Notes: a model not told the origin generated them from the sequence alone. A DNA stretch of 22,581 nucleotides from DATLFI01 sp035524895 (GCA_035524895.1 DATLFI010000288.1:1-22581), one strand, 5' to 3'; positions 6,928 through 15,770 are shown, counted from the first letter of the stretch. Numbers and translations are program-made.

Positions 6928-9273
6928 GTGAGCTGCTTGGGTGTCCCATCGTCTCGATGGCTCGGACTGCGGCGCCGGGCGCTGGTTGCCGGTGTCGGCG
7001 TCGTCGTGGGCGCCTTGCTCGCGCCGAGCGTGGCCGTCATCTGGTTGCCTGGTCTGTGCCTGCTCGCCGCGTTGGGGTGGTCGCTGGGTCGCGGTTGGAG
7101 CGCGGCCCTGGCCTGGGTGTCCGCGAGCCTGGCCATCGCGTGCTCGTCCTGGGTGTTGCCGCAGCGGGAGCCGCCGCGCTTCGAGTCGGAGCGACCGGTC
7201 GTCCTGGTGGTCGATCGTCAGGGCTCCTGGCGCGACCGCGGCGACGTGTTCCAGAGCGTCGCGACAGCGACGCTGGTGCGACAGCGGGACGTCGTCGACC
7301 TCAGGCCGCTCGACGTCGTGCTCTACTGGCCCGGCGGGCAGGTGCCGTCCAGCTCGAGGCGGTTGCGGCTACGCGGCTACTTGAGACCGGCCGCGCGCTT
7401 CAACAACGGGACCATCGAGCCAGCGTCGGGGACCTGGTTCTTCAGCATCGAGAGCCCGCGTTTGGCAGAGCGGCTGCCCGAGGAGGCGCCGCTTTGGGCG
7501 TCGGCCGCACGATCCTGGTTCCTCGGCGCTCGCGACCATCTCGACGCGGTGCTGCCGCCCGCCAGCCGCGGCGGTACCTCGGGACAGAGCCTGGCTGGAG
7601 CGTTGCTGTTGGGGGATTCCGGGCGGCTGCCGACGGCCCTCTCCGCGGCGCTGCGACGACAGGGTTTGGCACATCTCACGGCGGCCTCGGGCCTGCATGT
7701 GGGCATCGTGGCGGGGTTCTGCCTCCTGTTGTGCGGTGCGGGACCAAAGTCCGCCAGAACCGTGGTTCCCGCCCTGGCGGTCCTGGTCTTCGTGGCGATT
7801 CTCGGGCTGCGCCCGCCGCTGGCCCGCGCCGCGGGGTGCTTGTGGTGCCTCGTAGTGGTGCGGTCCGTCGGACGACTGCCTCCGGCCGGGAGTGTGTTGG
7901 GACTCTCCGCGGCCGTGCTGGTGGTGTCCGATCCGGGCGTCGTCATGGACCTGGGGTTTCAGCTCAGCTACGCCGCCACCGCAGGCATCCTGACGCTCCG
8001 GGCGCCTCTGGCCCGGGTCCTCCGGCGGCTGCCGGGCGCCGCGCGCGACGGGCTCGCGGTCTCGCTCGCTGCCCAGCTCGCTACCGCGCCGCTGGTGGTG
8101 GCGCGCTTTGCGAACTTGCCGCTACTGGCGCCTTTGTGGAATCTCTTCTTCGTGCCCTGGACGGCCGTCGTCTTGATCGTGGCGGCCACCTGGGGCGCCC
8201 TGGAAGCGGTAGTGCCGAGCGGGTTGTCCCCGCTCCTGCTCGATGGATTGGCGAAGCCGTTCGGCTGGCTCGAGCACGTACCGCCGGTCTCTGGGGTCTC
8301 ACTGCCAGTCCAGATGACGGTCGGGGCCGGCGTCTTGGTGGCGGCTTCGTTCGCGATCGCGATCTGTCTCGGGTGGTCGAGGATCGCCGTGGTCGTGGCG
8401 GCGATCGGAGTCGTCGCCGCAGTGGCTGCCGGGTCGGGGCGCGCTCCGCTGGGTGCCGCCGAGGTGGTGTTCCTGGACGTGGGGCAGGGCGATGCGATCT
8501 TGCTTCGCGACCGACGCAGCGTCGTCCTCGTCGACGGCGGCGGCCTGCGGCGGAGCGACATTGCCACTCGCGTCCTGCTGCCGGCCCTGGCCAGGCTGGG
8601 AGTCCGCCGCCTCGATGCCGCCTTGGTGAGTCACGGGGATCACGATCACTGCGGAGGCGTGCTCGAGCTGGCTCGCTGGATCCCGATCCGTGAGATCTGG
8701 GTCGGACCCACGATCGATCGGACCCCGTGTGGAGGAGCCTTGCTGTCGGAGCGTGGCGCGCGCGCTTCGGTGCTGGTCCAAGGATGGCGCCGCCGCTTTG
8801 GGAGCTTCGAGCTCGAGGTCCTGCACGCACCGGTCGAAGCCGCGACGCACAACGACGAGTCGGTGGTACTGCTGGCCTCTGCCGAGGGCCGCCGACTACT
8901 GCTGACAGGCGACATCCAGGCGGGTGCGGAACGCGCTCTGGTGGCCCACGCCGACCCGCTCGCTGCCGAGGTCCTGAAGGTGGCCCACCACGGCAGCCGC
9001 ACCTCCACCGCACCGCCTTTTCTCGAGGCAGTGCGCCCGAAGCTCGCGGTGATCCAGGCCGGTCGCCGCAACGTCTACGGACATCCCTCACCTGCGGTGA
9101 TCGCCCGGCTGGCGGAGCACCAAACGCTGGTCCTCCGCACCGACCTCGACGGTCAGGTTGCGCTGGGCTGGGAGCGTGGTCGGCCGCTGCGGGTTCGCAC
9201 CCATCGTTTGCGGCTCGCGGGCGTCGACGGGCCGGCATCGCTCTTCTTGGCCGAGCCTCCGCGTCGTCCGTAA
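6928..9273 (+). CDS. comEC: ComEC/Rec2-family DNA uptake channel protein
   Basis: 781 residues, the typical length. The N-terminal part has membrane helices (about 15-70), then a soluble beta-rich region. The Competence membrane domain covers about 210-480 and includes the family signature TAASGLHVGIVAG (Ser254, His257). The C-terminal metallo-beta-lactamase-like domain begins near 511: DVGQGDA, HGDHDH at 569-574, TGDI with Asp662, and HHGS at 687-690. All metal ligands expected of the nuclease-like domain are present. ComEC carries single-stranded DNA across the inner membrane in natural transformation. The GTG start at 6928 is the most upstream plausible one; no good Shine-Dalgarno sequence is visible, so it could start slightly downstream. 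No other competence genes are in the window. Confidence 0.92.
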   Translation: MSCLGVPSSRWLGLRRRALVAGVGVVVGALLAPSVAVIWLPGLCLLAALGWSLGRGWSAALAWVSASLAIACSSWVLPQREPPRFESERPVVLVVDRQGSWRDRGDVFQSVATATLVRQRDVVDLRPLDVVLYWPGGQVPSSSRRLRLRGYLRPAARFNNGTIEPASGTWFFSIESPRLAERLPEEAPLWASAARSWFLGARDHLDAVLPPASRGGTSGQSLAGALLLGDSGRLPTALSAALRRQGLAHLTAASGLHVGIVAGFCLLLCGAGPKSARTVVPALAVLVFVAILGLRPPLARAAGCLWCLVVVRSVGRLPPAGSVLGLSAAVLVVSDPGVVMDLGFQLSYAATAGILTLRAPLARVLRRLPGAARDGLAVSLAAQLATAPLVVARFANLPLLAPLWNLFFVPWTAVVLIVAATWGALEAVVPSGLSPLLLDGLAKPFGWLEHVPPVSGVSLPVQMTVGAGVLVAASFAIAICLGWSRIAVVVAAIGVVAAVAAGSGRAPLGAAEVVFLDVGQGDAILLRDRRSVVLVDGGGLRRSDIATRVLLPALARLGVRRLDAALVSHGDHDHCGGVLELARWIPIREIWVGPTIDRTPCGGALLSERGARASVLVQGWRRRFGSFELEVLHAPVEAATHNDESVVLLASAEGRRLLLTGDIQAGAERALVAHADPLAAEVLKVAHHGSRTSTAPPFLEAVRPKLAVIQAGRRNVYGHPSPAVIARLAEHQTLVLRTDLDGQVALGWERGRPLRVRTHRLRLAGVDGPASLFLAEPPRRP

Positions 9274-9347
9274 GGGTAGTGCCGTCCCCGTCCCCGTCCC
9301 AGTCCGGTGCCGGAGCATCTCGGCAGTTTCGCGGCCGCTGCGGCCGC

Positions 9348-9353
9348 TACACT
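9348..9353 (+). promoter_or_regulatory. Candidate -10 box TACACT just before miaA
   Basis: TACACT inside GCTACACT ends eight bases before the miaA ATG at 9362. If used, the transcript would start at or next to the start codon, giving a leaderless message. This would fit the lack of a clear ribosome binding site. No recognisable -35 is present. Confidence 0.3.
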
Positions 9354-9361
9354 GTTTGGTC

Positions 9362-10318
9362 ATGTTGGGCGAAGGCAGCAGTTGCGTGGACGGGCCGCTC
9401 GTGCTGTCGATCGTGGGCACCACCGCTACCGGCAAGAGCGAGCTCGCCGTGGCGCTCGCGCAGCGGCTGGATGGCGAGATCGTCAACGCCGACGCGCTGC
9501 AGGTCTACCGTGGCTTCGACATTGGGACCGCGAAGCCCTCCCTCGACGAACGGCGCTCGGTGCCGCATCACCTCTTCGACATCCTCGACCCGAGCGAGGC
9601 GTACTCGGCGGGCGAGTTCGTCCGAAGAGCCGAGGTGGTCTTGGAAGAGATCCACCGTCGCAACCGCGCCGCCATCGTGGTCGGCGGTAGCGGCCTCTAC
9701 CAGCGAGCTCTATTCTCGGGACTGGCCGAGCTGCCGCCGGTCGATCTCGGGTTGCGCCGGGCGCTGCGGGAGGAGGCTCGGCAGCGAGGCACCCCCACCC
9801 TCCACGCCGAGCTGGCCGCGCAGGATCCGATCGCCGCGGCGCGCCTTGCGCCAGGAGACTCCCAGCGCGTCGTTCGCGCGCTCGAGGTGCTGCGCAGCAG
9901 CGGCAGGCCGCTCTCGGAATGGCTGCGGGCTCGCCCGGTGGGAGAGCGGAAAGCGCGGCGTCACCTCGTCCGTATTGGTTTGACCCTTCCGCGAACGCTC
10001 CTGTACGATCGTTTGGCTTCTCGCGTTGAGGCCATGATCGAGCGGGGGTGGGTGAAGGAGGTGGCCGATCTGCTGGCAGGCGGAGTGCCGGCCGAGGCTC
10101 CCGCGTTCCAGGCGATCGGCTACCGGCAGCTCGTCGGATACCTGAGGGGGGAGTCCACTCTCGCCGCGGCGGTTTCGGACATCGTTGCGTCGACGCGTCG
10201 CTACGCCAAACGACAGGAGACCTGGTTCCGCAAAGAAGAGGGCGTGCGCTGGTTCGAGGCCTCGGCCGCGCAACCGCTGCTGGTGGAGGCGGTGCTGTGC
10301 GACCTTCCGGCGAGGTGA
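9362..10318 (+). CDS. miaA: tRNA dimethylallyltransferase
   Basis: 318 residues, normal for MiaA, which transfers a dimethylallyl group to N6 of A37 in tRNAs reading UNN codons. The P-loop GTTATGKS is at residues 19-26. The catalytic segment ADALQVYRGFDIGTAKP is at about 43-59 and retains the key Asp. Downstream family motifs are VVGGSGLY, GDSQRVVRALEV and AIGYRQ. The C-terminal YAKRQETWFRK is the conserved tRNA-binding end. The ATG at 9362 gives the correct N-terminus; an extension to 9158 is open but overlaps comEC and has no homologous character. It is followed by hfq, the widely conserved miaA-hfq order, with an 87-bp gap. Confidence 0.96.
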   Translation: MLGEGSSCVDGPLVLSIVGTTATGKSELAVALAQRLDGEIVNADALQVYRGFDIGTAKPSLDERRSVPHHLFDILDPSEAYSAGEFVRRAEVVLEEIHRRNRAAIVVGGSGLYQRALFSGLAELPPVDLGLRRALREEARQRGTPTLHAELAAQDPIAAARLAPGDSQRVVRALEVLRSSGRPLSEWLRARPVGERKARRHLVRIGLTLPRTLLYDRLASRVEAMIERGWVKEVADLLAGGVPAEAPAFQAIGYRQLVGYLRGESTLAAAVSDIVASTRRYAKRQETWFRKEEGVRWFEASAAQPLLVEAVLCDLPAR

Positions 10319-10405
10319 TAGCTGCGCCCCCGGCCGTGCTGCACCCTGACCCCATCCTGTTCGCGTACACCGCGCGACTGCCATCCCATCCGTTTCCCGA
10401 GGGCG

Positions 10406-10633
10406 ATGATGAGCAAGCACCAGATCAACATTCAGGATGGGTTCCTGTTCCAGAACCTGAAGGAAGCGAACGTACTCCAGGTGGAGCTGATCACTGGCCC
10501 GCGGCTCACCGGGCGACTCCGGAGATTCGACCGGTTTGCCATCGTGTTGGAGATTCTGGAGGGGCAGGAGCTTCTCGTGTACAAGCACGCGATCGCCACC
10601 ATCAGCCAGGTCTCGGGTCACGCCCCGGCGTGA
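10406..10633 (+). CDS. hfq: RNA chaperone Hfq
   Basis: 75 residues (or 74 if the second ATG at 10409 is used), a minimal Hfq without the long acidic tail of enterobacteria. The N-terminal NIQDGFLFQNLKEA corresponds to the SLQDPFL helix that binds uridine-rich RNA on the proximal face. The Sm1 motif TGRLRRFDRFAIVLEI and the Sm2 motif LVYKHAIATI are clear. It forms a hexameric ring that promotes pairing of small RNAs with mRNAs. The rim contains Arg residues (RLRRFDR), as needed for annealing. GAGGG at 10399-10403 is a poor, close ribosome binding site. Its TGA stop overlaps the GTG start of the following lipoprotein gene, so the two are probably translationally coupled. Confidence 0.95.
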   Translation: MMSKHQINIQDGFLFQNLKEANVLQVELITGPRLTGRLRRFDRFAIVLEILEGQELLVYKHAIATISQVSGHAPA

Positions 10634-12018
10634 GGAGACGTCGGCACCGCCCTGACCCGCGGGGTGTGTTGACACGGTCTTGGGCGGGGTGGGCGATCCT
10701 CGCCGCGGCGGTACTGGCGGTCGTCGCTTGCGGTACCGCGCGCGAGGTGGACGTCTCGCGACCGCTCGCCACCGGTCTTCGTGGCTTCTTGCTACCGCCG
10801 CTGACTGGCTGGTCCGAGGCGCTAGACGACCCTCTACGAACCGAGCTCGATCGCGCCTTCGGCGCACTGGTCGAGCAGGGCGACCTCGAGGTGGCGCGGG
10901 CTGCGGCGGGAGCCATGCTGGCCCGAGTCGGGCCCGAGTTCGCTCCGGCCCTGGTGCTGCTGGCCCAGGTCGAGTTCGCCTCGGCAGATCCGGCCGCGAG
11001 CAAGACACGGCTGCTGTCGGTCGCGGAGCACTATCCCCACTTCGTCGCGGCGCAGCTACTACTGGGGCGCGTCGCCGAGCTCACGAACGACCCCTGGACG
11101 GCGTGGACGGCCTATCGCGCGGCGAGCGGCTCGCGGCTCGCCGGAGAGCGGCTGGCCGCGGTTCGGCCGGCAGCGCTCCAACGGGCGCGCATCGAGCTCG
11201 ATCAGGCGCTCGAACGTGGGCGGGTCGATCAGGCGACGCACTGGCGGGATCTTCTCGCCGCGTCGGCACCGGACGAAGAGCTGACCATCGATGCCGCGCG
11301 CGCGGTCGCCGCCGCTACAGGGGACCAGCTCGGCGAGCTCGAAGCTCTGCGCGGCCTCACGGCATTCGCTCGTCCTGGGCTGCCGCTGGACCGGAACTTC
11401 CTCGAGCGCCGCGCGGAGCTGGAGATGACGGCGGGTGAGGCGGGCGTGGCGGTCGACCTCTACTCGGAGCTGGGCCTGCGCTACCCCAGCGATCCTGCGC
11501 TCCGAGAAGGGCTCGCGGCCGCGCAGTTCCGTTTTCGTCTCACGCTGCTGCCGGCCGACGTCGAGGACCTGACCGCGGCGCCTGCCTTGACGCGCGGCGA
11601 CTTCGCCACACTCCTGTACTGGCTGGTGCCGGGAGCGCGCGGTGGCAGGACCGAGGCGGCGACGATCGTCACCGACGTGCCCGAGGAGCACCCGCAGCGC
11701 GTTGCCATCGTCAGGGTGGTCAACCTCGGACTGCTGCCACTCGAGGACGCCGCGCTGCGACGCTTCGATCCCGACTCTGCGATGTCGCGCGGGCGTGCCA
11801 TGCGGGCCCTCCTGCTCCTGGCGAGTCGCGGGAACGCCCCTTCGAGCTGTCTGCGTCCGCTGGTGGAGAGTCCGAGGCCTTCCATCCATCTGGCCTGTCA
11901 GGTAGCGAGCGGCTGCGGTTGGCTCGACGAGCCTGCAGCCTGTCTTCCCGAGGCCCCGCTCGACGGTCCGACGGCGGAGCGCCTGCTGCGTTTGGCGTTC
12001 GGCTTGCTGGGCGACTGA
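10630..12018 (+). CDS. TPR-like lipoprotein with C-terminal SLH-like region
   Basis: 462 residues from a GTG whose last bases overlap the hfq stop (GTGA). This start gives four arginines followed by a hydrophobic segment and LAVVAC, so Cys34 is a probable lipidation site; GTG 10666 is an alternative. Residues about 70-330 are Ala/Leu-rich helical pairs resembling TPR repeats (for example GDLEVARAAAGAMLARVGPE, YPHFVAAQLLLGRVAELTND). Residues about 320-400 (LTRGDFATLLYWL, then IVTDVPEEHPQRVAIVRVVNLG, then FDPDSAMSRGRAMRALLLL) resemble one to two S-layer homology modules. Four cysteines cluster near the C-terminus. It probably acts as an envelope scaffold; function unknown. The link with hfq could be transcriptional convenience only. 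Confidence 0.75.
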   Translation: MRRRRHRPDPRGVLTRSWAGWAILAAAVLAVVACGTAREVDVSRPLATGLRGFLLPPLTGWSEALDDPLRTELDRAFGALVEQGDLEVARAAAGAMLARVGPEFAPALVLLAQVEFASADPAASKTRLLSVAEHYPHFVAAQLLLGRVAELTNDPWTAWTAYRAASGSRLAGERLAAVRPAALQRARIELDQALERGRVDQATHWRDLLAASAPDEELTIDAARAVAAATGDQLGELEALRGLTAFARPGLPLDRNFLERRAELEMTAGEAGVAVDLYSELGLRYPSDPALREGLAAAQFRFRLTLLPADVEDLTAAPALTRGDFATLLYWLVPGARGGRTEAATIVTDVPEEHPQRVAIVRVVNLGLLPLEDAALRRFDPDSAMSRGRAMRALLLLASRGNAPSSCLRPLVESPRPSIHLACQVASGCGWLDEPAACLPEAPLDGPTAERLLRLAFGLLGD

Positions 12019-12059
12019 AGGCCGCAGCAGCTCCCCGACCCCGCGCAGTCGCCCTGGGC

Positions 12060-12065
12060 TACCAT
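12060..12065 (+). promoter_or_regulatory. Candidate -10 box TACCAT
   Basis: TACCAT within GCTACCAT lies 50 bp before the TTG start at 12115 in the 96-bp gap after the lipoprotein gene. It shares the GCTANNNT form with other gene-proximal boxes in this window. No -35 is recognised. Confidence 0.25.
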
Positions 12066-12114
12066 CGACAGGCGCGATCCGCGCGCGGTCGAATCTTCTG
12101 TAAGGAGTCGGAGC

Positions 12115-12813
12115 TTGAGCGAGAGAAAAGGATTCCATCCGCTCGTGTGGGTGGGCATCGGCTGTGGCGTGCTCTTGATGCTGGGGGTTGTCGGCGTCGT
12201 GGCGGCGGGCTGGTTCGTCAAGAGCAAGGCCGAACAGCTCGTCGAGAACATCGAGAAGCGGCCGGTCGAGACCGCCGCCCGTGCTTTTGCCGCACTCAAC
12301 CCCGAGTTGGAGTTCGTCAGCGCGGACGAGGCGGCGGAGACGGTCACGCTGCGCAACAGCCGTAGCGGCGAAGTGATCACGATCGACTACGCCCAGCTGC
12401 GGGAGGGACGCGTGTCCTTCGAAGGCGCGGAGGGCACGACCACCTTCGAAGCGGACGGAGAACAGGGAGTTTCGGTGACCAGCGCCGACGGAACCTTCAG
12501 GCTGGGAGCCGGCGGGGACCTTCCGGCGTGGGTGCCGCTGCCCGATGGGGTCGAGGCGCAGGCCGCCTACACGAGCACTCGCGACGGCAAGTCGTCGGGC
12601 ACGTTCACGGTTACGGGGTCCACTGCTGCCGAGGTACTCGCGTTCTACCAGCAAACGCTGCCCGACCGAGGCTACGTGCTCGAGAGCTCCTCGAGCGTGA
12701 GCGGGCTCGCAGAGCACCTCGTGTTCGGCGACGCCGCGAGCGGCCGGCAGATCACCATCACCTCCACGAGCGGCCAGGATGGTGTCGCGGTGTCGTACCA
12801 GGAGCGGAACTGA
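12115..12813 (+). CDS. Membrane-anchored protein of unknown function
   Basis: 232 residues. The start is a TTG with a good TAAGGAG at 12101-12107, seven bases upstream; no better ATG exists. A single membrane helix at about residues 14-34 (WVGIGCGVLLMLGVVGVVAAGW) anchors a soluble part that should face the periplasm. Residues about 60-130 are beta-rich (repeated T/S/V with GEVITIDYAQL). Residues about 138-232 form a second module starting LPAWVPLPDGVEAQ and ending ITITSTSGQDGVAVSYQ. Its pattern (LP.WVPLP, then F..T.S...VLAFYQQTL...GY) recurs in bacterial proteins of unknown role. It lies eight bases before the isochorismatase gene, so the two are probably in one operon. Confidence 0.75.
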   Translation: MSERKGFHPLVWVGIGCGVLLMLGVVGVVAAGWFVKSKAEQLVENIEKRPVETAARAFAALNPELEFVSADEAAETVTLRNSRSGEVITIDYAQLREGRVSFEGAEGTTTFEADGEQGVSVTSADGTFRLGAGGDLPAWVPLPDGVEAQAAYTSTRDGKSSGTFTVTGSTAAEVLAFYQQTLPDRGYVLESSSSVSGLAEHLVFGDAASGRQITITSTSGQDGVAVSYQERN

Positions 12814-12821
12814 CTTTGAAG

Positions 12822-13424
12822 ATGGACGCGCCCGCGCTGCGTCTGGACCGCGATCGCTCGATCGTGGTGGTCGTCGACATGCAGGGGAGGCTGATGGAGA
12901 TGGTCCATCGGCCGCGACTGGTGATCGACGCGACGGTGCGCCTGTTGCGACTGGCCGAGCTCTTTGCCGTGCCGGTCGTCTTGACCGAGCAGTATCCGCG
13001 CGGCCTGGGTCCGACTCACGACGTCGTGCGCGCGGCGTTCGATTCGCTCAGCGTGCCCAGGCGCGAGGTGGTGAAGGATGCCTTCGGTTGTTGCGAGGAG
13101 CCTGGGTTCGAGGCTGCATTGGCCGCCTTGCGGCCGGGGCTGGAGCCCCGCCGGCGCCAGGTTGTCCTGGCCGGCATCGAGACGCACATCTGTGTGATGC
13201 AGACCGCGCTGGCGCTCCGCGAGCAGGGCACTCCGACGTTCGTATGCTGGGAGTGCACCAGCTGCCGCGGCGAGGAGGTCCTCGCGCACGCTCTGGGACG
13301 GCTTCGACAGGCAGGGGTGGTCGTCGCCCACCACGAGTCGGTGGGGTTCGAGTGGGCGGGGGACAAGAACCACCCGGCGTTCCGGGCCATGAGCGCCTTG
13401 TTCAAAGAGGGGCAGCTCCCGTGA
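12822..13424 (+). CDS. Isochorismatase-family cysteine hydrolase
   Basis: 200 residues. The fold and catalytic triad of the isochorismatase/nicotinamidase superfamily are complete: Asp19 in VVVVDMQ, Lys85 in VVKDAFGC, and Cys124 in AGIETHICVMQTAL with the usual cis-peptide region before it. Length fits the small YcaC/YecD-like hydrolases, whose substrates are mostly unknown; nothing here points specifically to nicotinamide or isochorismate. The ATG at 12822 is assigned, but an in-frame TTG at 12816 lies nearer the AGGAG at 12800-12804 and may be the true start, adding two residues. Its stop overlaps the next gene as GTGA, implying translational coupling. Confidence 0.88.
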   Translation: MDAPALRLDRDRSIVVVVDMQGRLMEMVHRPRLVIDATVRLLRLAELFAVPVVLTEQYPRGLGPTHDVVRAAFDSLSVPRREVVKDAFGCCEEPGFEAALAALRPGLEPRRRQVVLAGIETHICVMQTALALREQGTPTFVCWECTSCRGEEVLAHALGRLRQAGVVVAHHESVGFEWAGDKNHPAFRAMSALFKEGQLP

Positions 13425-14188
13425 CGCGGACATCCGGCGCCTTGCGGCGGAGCAGAGCCCGGGCCCGGTGCATCGTCGTTGGTCTGCTCGTTGGTGCCGT
13501 GGCTGGATCCGCCGCGCCGGTCGATGGGAGCTGCGATCCGGAGCGGGCCCCGGCCGCCGTGCGCGAGGTGTTCGAGGCATACAAGGACGCGCTGGTTCGC
13601 GGCGACGGAGCCCTCGCCAACGAGCTCGTCGACGCGAGCACCCTGCACTACTTCGAAGAGCTCCGGCGCACAGCGCTCGAAGGAGACGAAGCGGAGGTGA
13701 AGGGGCGGCCTTTCGTCGACCGCCTGCTCATCGTGAGCATGCGCCACGCCCTTGCGCCCGAGGTGATTGCCAAGCTCACCTTCGAGAGCTTGATCGCGAC
13801 CGCGATGACCGAGGGCTGGATCCAACCCGAGACGGTGGCGGGGCTCCACATGGGGACCGTCGAGGTGACGAACGGCGAGGCGACTGGCGAGGCGATCTCG
13901 ACCGCGCTGCCGGTGCCCGCAGCTCCGCCAGCGGGCGGAGATGCGACTGCGGGGCCACCGGTGGACCCAGCGCTCACCGTGAGCTATCGATTCGTCTGCG
14001 AGGAGGGGGAGTGGAAGTTCCGGTTCGCCTCCCTCGTCGAGCAGCTCGATCGCCTGGTATCCGAGCTCACCAAGCAGCTGGGAGCGGAGGAGGACCTCTT
14101 GATCTTCAGCCTCGTGGAGGCGTTCACGGGAAAGAAGGTGCTACCCGAGGTGTGGGAGCCCGTGCGGCGCGGATCACCGCCAGGATGA
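13421..14188 (+). CDS. Exported protein of unknown function
   Basis: 255 residues from a GTG overlapping the previous stop (GTGA). The N-terminus carries many arginines and then a hydrophobic stretch (CIVVGLLVGAVAGSAA), a probable signal peptide or anchor. Residues about 40-190 look like an NTF2-like alpha+beta fold (AAVREVFEAYKDALVRGDGALANELVDAST, later LTVSYRFVCEEGEWKFRF), interrupted by a Pro/Ala-rich insert near 165-185. This pattern, a helix for dimerisation and then a strand ending in WKF, is typical of periplasmic SnoaL/DUF4878-like proteins, but the assignment is inference. It is probably co-expressed with the hydrolase upstream. Confidence 0.7.
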   Translation: MTRTSGALRRSRARARCIVVGLLVGAVAGSAAPVDGSCDPERAPAAVREVFEAYKDALVRGDGALANELVDASTLHYFEELRRTALEGDEAEVKGRPFVDRLLIVSMRHALAPEVIAKLTFESLIATAMTEGWIQPETVAGLHMGTVEVTNGEATGEAISTALPVPAAPPAGGDATAGPPVDPALTVSYRFVCEEGEWKFRFASLVEQLDRLVSELTKQLGAEEDLLIFSLVEAFTGKKVLPEVWEPVRRGSPPG

Positions 14189-14220
14189 CAGCCGTATGCA
14201 CAGCGCGGCGCCGTCCCTGA

Positions 14221-14239
14221 GGAGTCCGGGCTAGACTCC
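14221..14239 (+). promoter_or_regulatory. Small inverted repeat overlapping a candidate -10 box
   Basis: GGAGTC (14221-14226) and GACTCC (14234-14239) form a 6-bp inverted repeat with a seven-base centre. TAGACT (14232-14237), inside GCTAGACT, overlaps its right arm and lies 21 bp before the ATG at 14259. It could be an operator over a promoter or a weak hairpin at the end of the preceding gene. Confidence 0.3.
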
Positions 14240-14258
14240 CTGCGAGGCCCGCCGAACA

Positions 14259-15770
14259 ATGGAACGACTCTCGCCCTCCGACTCCGTCCGTCGTGCGCTG
14301 ATCGGACGGGCGCCTCTGCTCTACCTGATCACCTCGGACGAGGAGCGCGCCCTGCGCCTGGTCGAGCCTTTTCGCAGTCGGCTGGTGCGGGACGCGACCC
14401 TCGACCTGACGAGCTGGAGCTGCGTTTCCGGATTCAGCGACGAGCCCGCGGATGCACGTACTCTCGATCCTGTCGCCGCGGTCGAGCGCGTCCGAGACGG
14501 TACCGATCCGGGCTTCTGGGTGTTACACGACTTCGAAGTGTTCCTCGACCGCCCGCAGGTGCGGCGCGCCCTGCGCGAGGCATACGCCACCCTGCGCGGC
14601 AAGGAGCGTTACCTGTTTCTGACCGGCTACTCGGGCTCGCTGCCGCAGGAGCTCGAGAAGGACATCCACGTCATCGATCTCGGCCTCCCAGACGAGAGCG
14701 AGCTGCGCACGCTGGTGGAGACCTTCTGCCGCTCCTACAGCGGGCTCACGCTCGGCGAAGAGGTGATCGTCGAGCTCGGCGCCTCGCTTCGTGGTCTCAC
14801 CCTCAACCAGGCGTTTCACACGCTGCACCGCATCTTCCGCAGCCGCAAGCTCGGGCGGGAAGATATCTTCGGCGAAGTGTTTCGAGATCGCGCCGCCGTG
14901 GTTCGGCAGGCTGGGTACCTCGATTTCGTGCCGCCTGACATCGGCGTCGACCAGATCGGCGGTCTCGAGAACCTCAAGGCCTGGCTGGCACGCCGCAAGG
15001 GGCTGTTCAACCTGCAGGCGGTGAACGCCGGCATGCCGGTGCCCAAGGGCATGCTGATCATGGGCATGAGCGGCTGCGGCAAGAGCCTGGCGGCCAAGGC
15101 GGTGTCGTCGCACTGGGGCGCGCCGCTGTTCCGACTCGACATGAACCTCGTAGCCTCGGGGCTCTACGGCACTCCGGAGGCCGCCTTCGCTCGCGCCCTC
15201 TCCGCGATCGAGGGGCTGGCACCCGCCGTCTTGTGGATCGACGAGATCGAGAACGCGCTTGGCATGGACGAGGAGTCGCGCGGCGGCGCGAACCCGCGCA
15301 TCTTCTCGAGCTTTCTGACCTGGATGCAGGAAAAGCCGCCGCTCATCTTCGTGGCAGCGACCGCCAATCGCATCAGCGCGCTGCCGGCCGAGGTCATTCG
15401 TAAGGGGCGGTTCGACCAGGTCTTTTTCGTCGATCTGCCGACGCTCGCAGAGCGTGGAGACATCTTCCGCATCCATCTCGGTCGCAACGGAGCAGACCTC
15501 GAGCAGTTCGACCTCGAGCTGCTGAGCATCGCGACCAAAGGGTGGAACGGGGCCGAGATCGAGCAGGCGGTGGTCGCAGCACGGGTTGACGCGTACAACG
15601 AGACGAGGCCGTTCACGATGCGCGACCTGACGCGCAACACCTCGACCACCGTGCCGCTGTCGCGCACGATGCACGAGCAGATGAAGAAGATCCGCAGCTG
15701 GGCGTTCGGCCGCGCGACGCTCGCCTCGAGCGAAGCGTTCACCGAGGCCGAGCGGGCTGCTCTGGGCTGA
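14259..15770 (+). CDS. Ycf46-like AAA+ ATPase
   Basis: 503 residues. The N-terminal half (about 1-220) resembles the regulatory region of cyanobacterial/plastid Ycf46 proteins: LIGRAPLLYLITSDEERAL, WVLHDFEVFL and LPQELEKDIHVIDLGLP. The AAA+ core follows: Walker A GMSGCGKS at 269-276, Walker B VLWIDE at 324-329, sensor-1 Asn370 in AATAN, and the arginine-finger segment RKGRFD at 381-386. The helical lid contains GWNGAEIEQAVVAARVDAY. All catalytic residues are present, so it should hydrolyse ATP. The role of the family is largely unknown; it has been linked to carbon-use regulation in cyanobacteria. The ribosome binding site is weak. A ureohydrolase gene begins 18 bp downstream. Confidence 0.88.
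   Translation: MERLSPSDSVRRALIGRAPLLYLITSDEERALRLVEPFRSRLVRDATLDLTSWSCVSGFSDEPADARTLDPVAAVERVRDGTDPGFWVLHDFEVFLDRPQVRRALREAYATLRGKERYLFLTGYSGSLPQELEKDIHVIDLGLPDESELRTLVETFCRSYSGLTLGEEVIVELGASLRGLTLNQAFHTLHRIFRSRKLGREDIFGEVFRDRAAVVRQAGYLDFVPPDIGVDQIGGLENLKAWLARRKGLFNLQAVNAGMPVPKGMLIMGMSGCGKSLAAKAVSSHWGAPLFRLDMNLVASGLYGTPEAAFARALSAIEGLAPAVLWIDEIENALGMDEESRGGANPRIFSSFLTWMQEKPPLIFVAATANRISALPAEVIRKGRFDQVFFVDLPTLAERGDIFRIHLGRNGADLEQFDLELLSIATKGWNGAEIEQAVVAARVDAYNETRPFTMRDLTRNTSTTVPLSRTMHEQMKKIRSWAFGRATLASSEAFTEAERAALG

Noticed and set aside
6576..8693. 705-codon plus-strand open frame overlapping comEC in another frame
   Set aside because: It covers the structured element and the out-of-frame comEC region; Arg/Gly-rich translation without domains, whereas the comEC frame has all family motifs.
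11059..12717. 552-codon open frame on the minus strand
   Set aside because: It runs antisense to the lipoprotein and the membrane-anchored protein; low-complexity Arg-rich translation with no motif.
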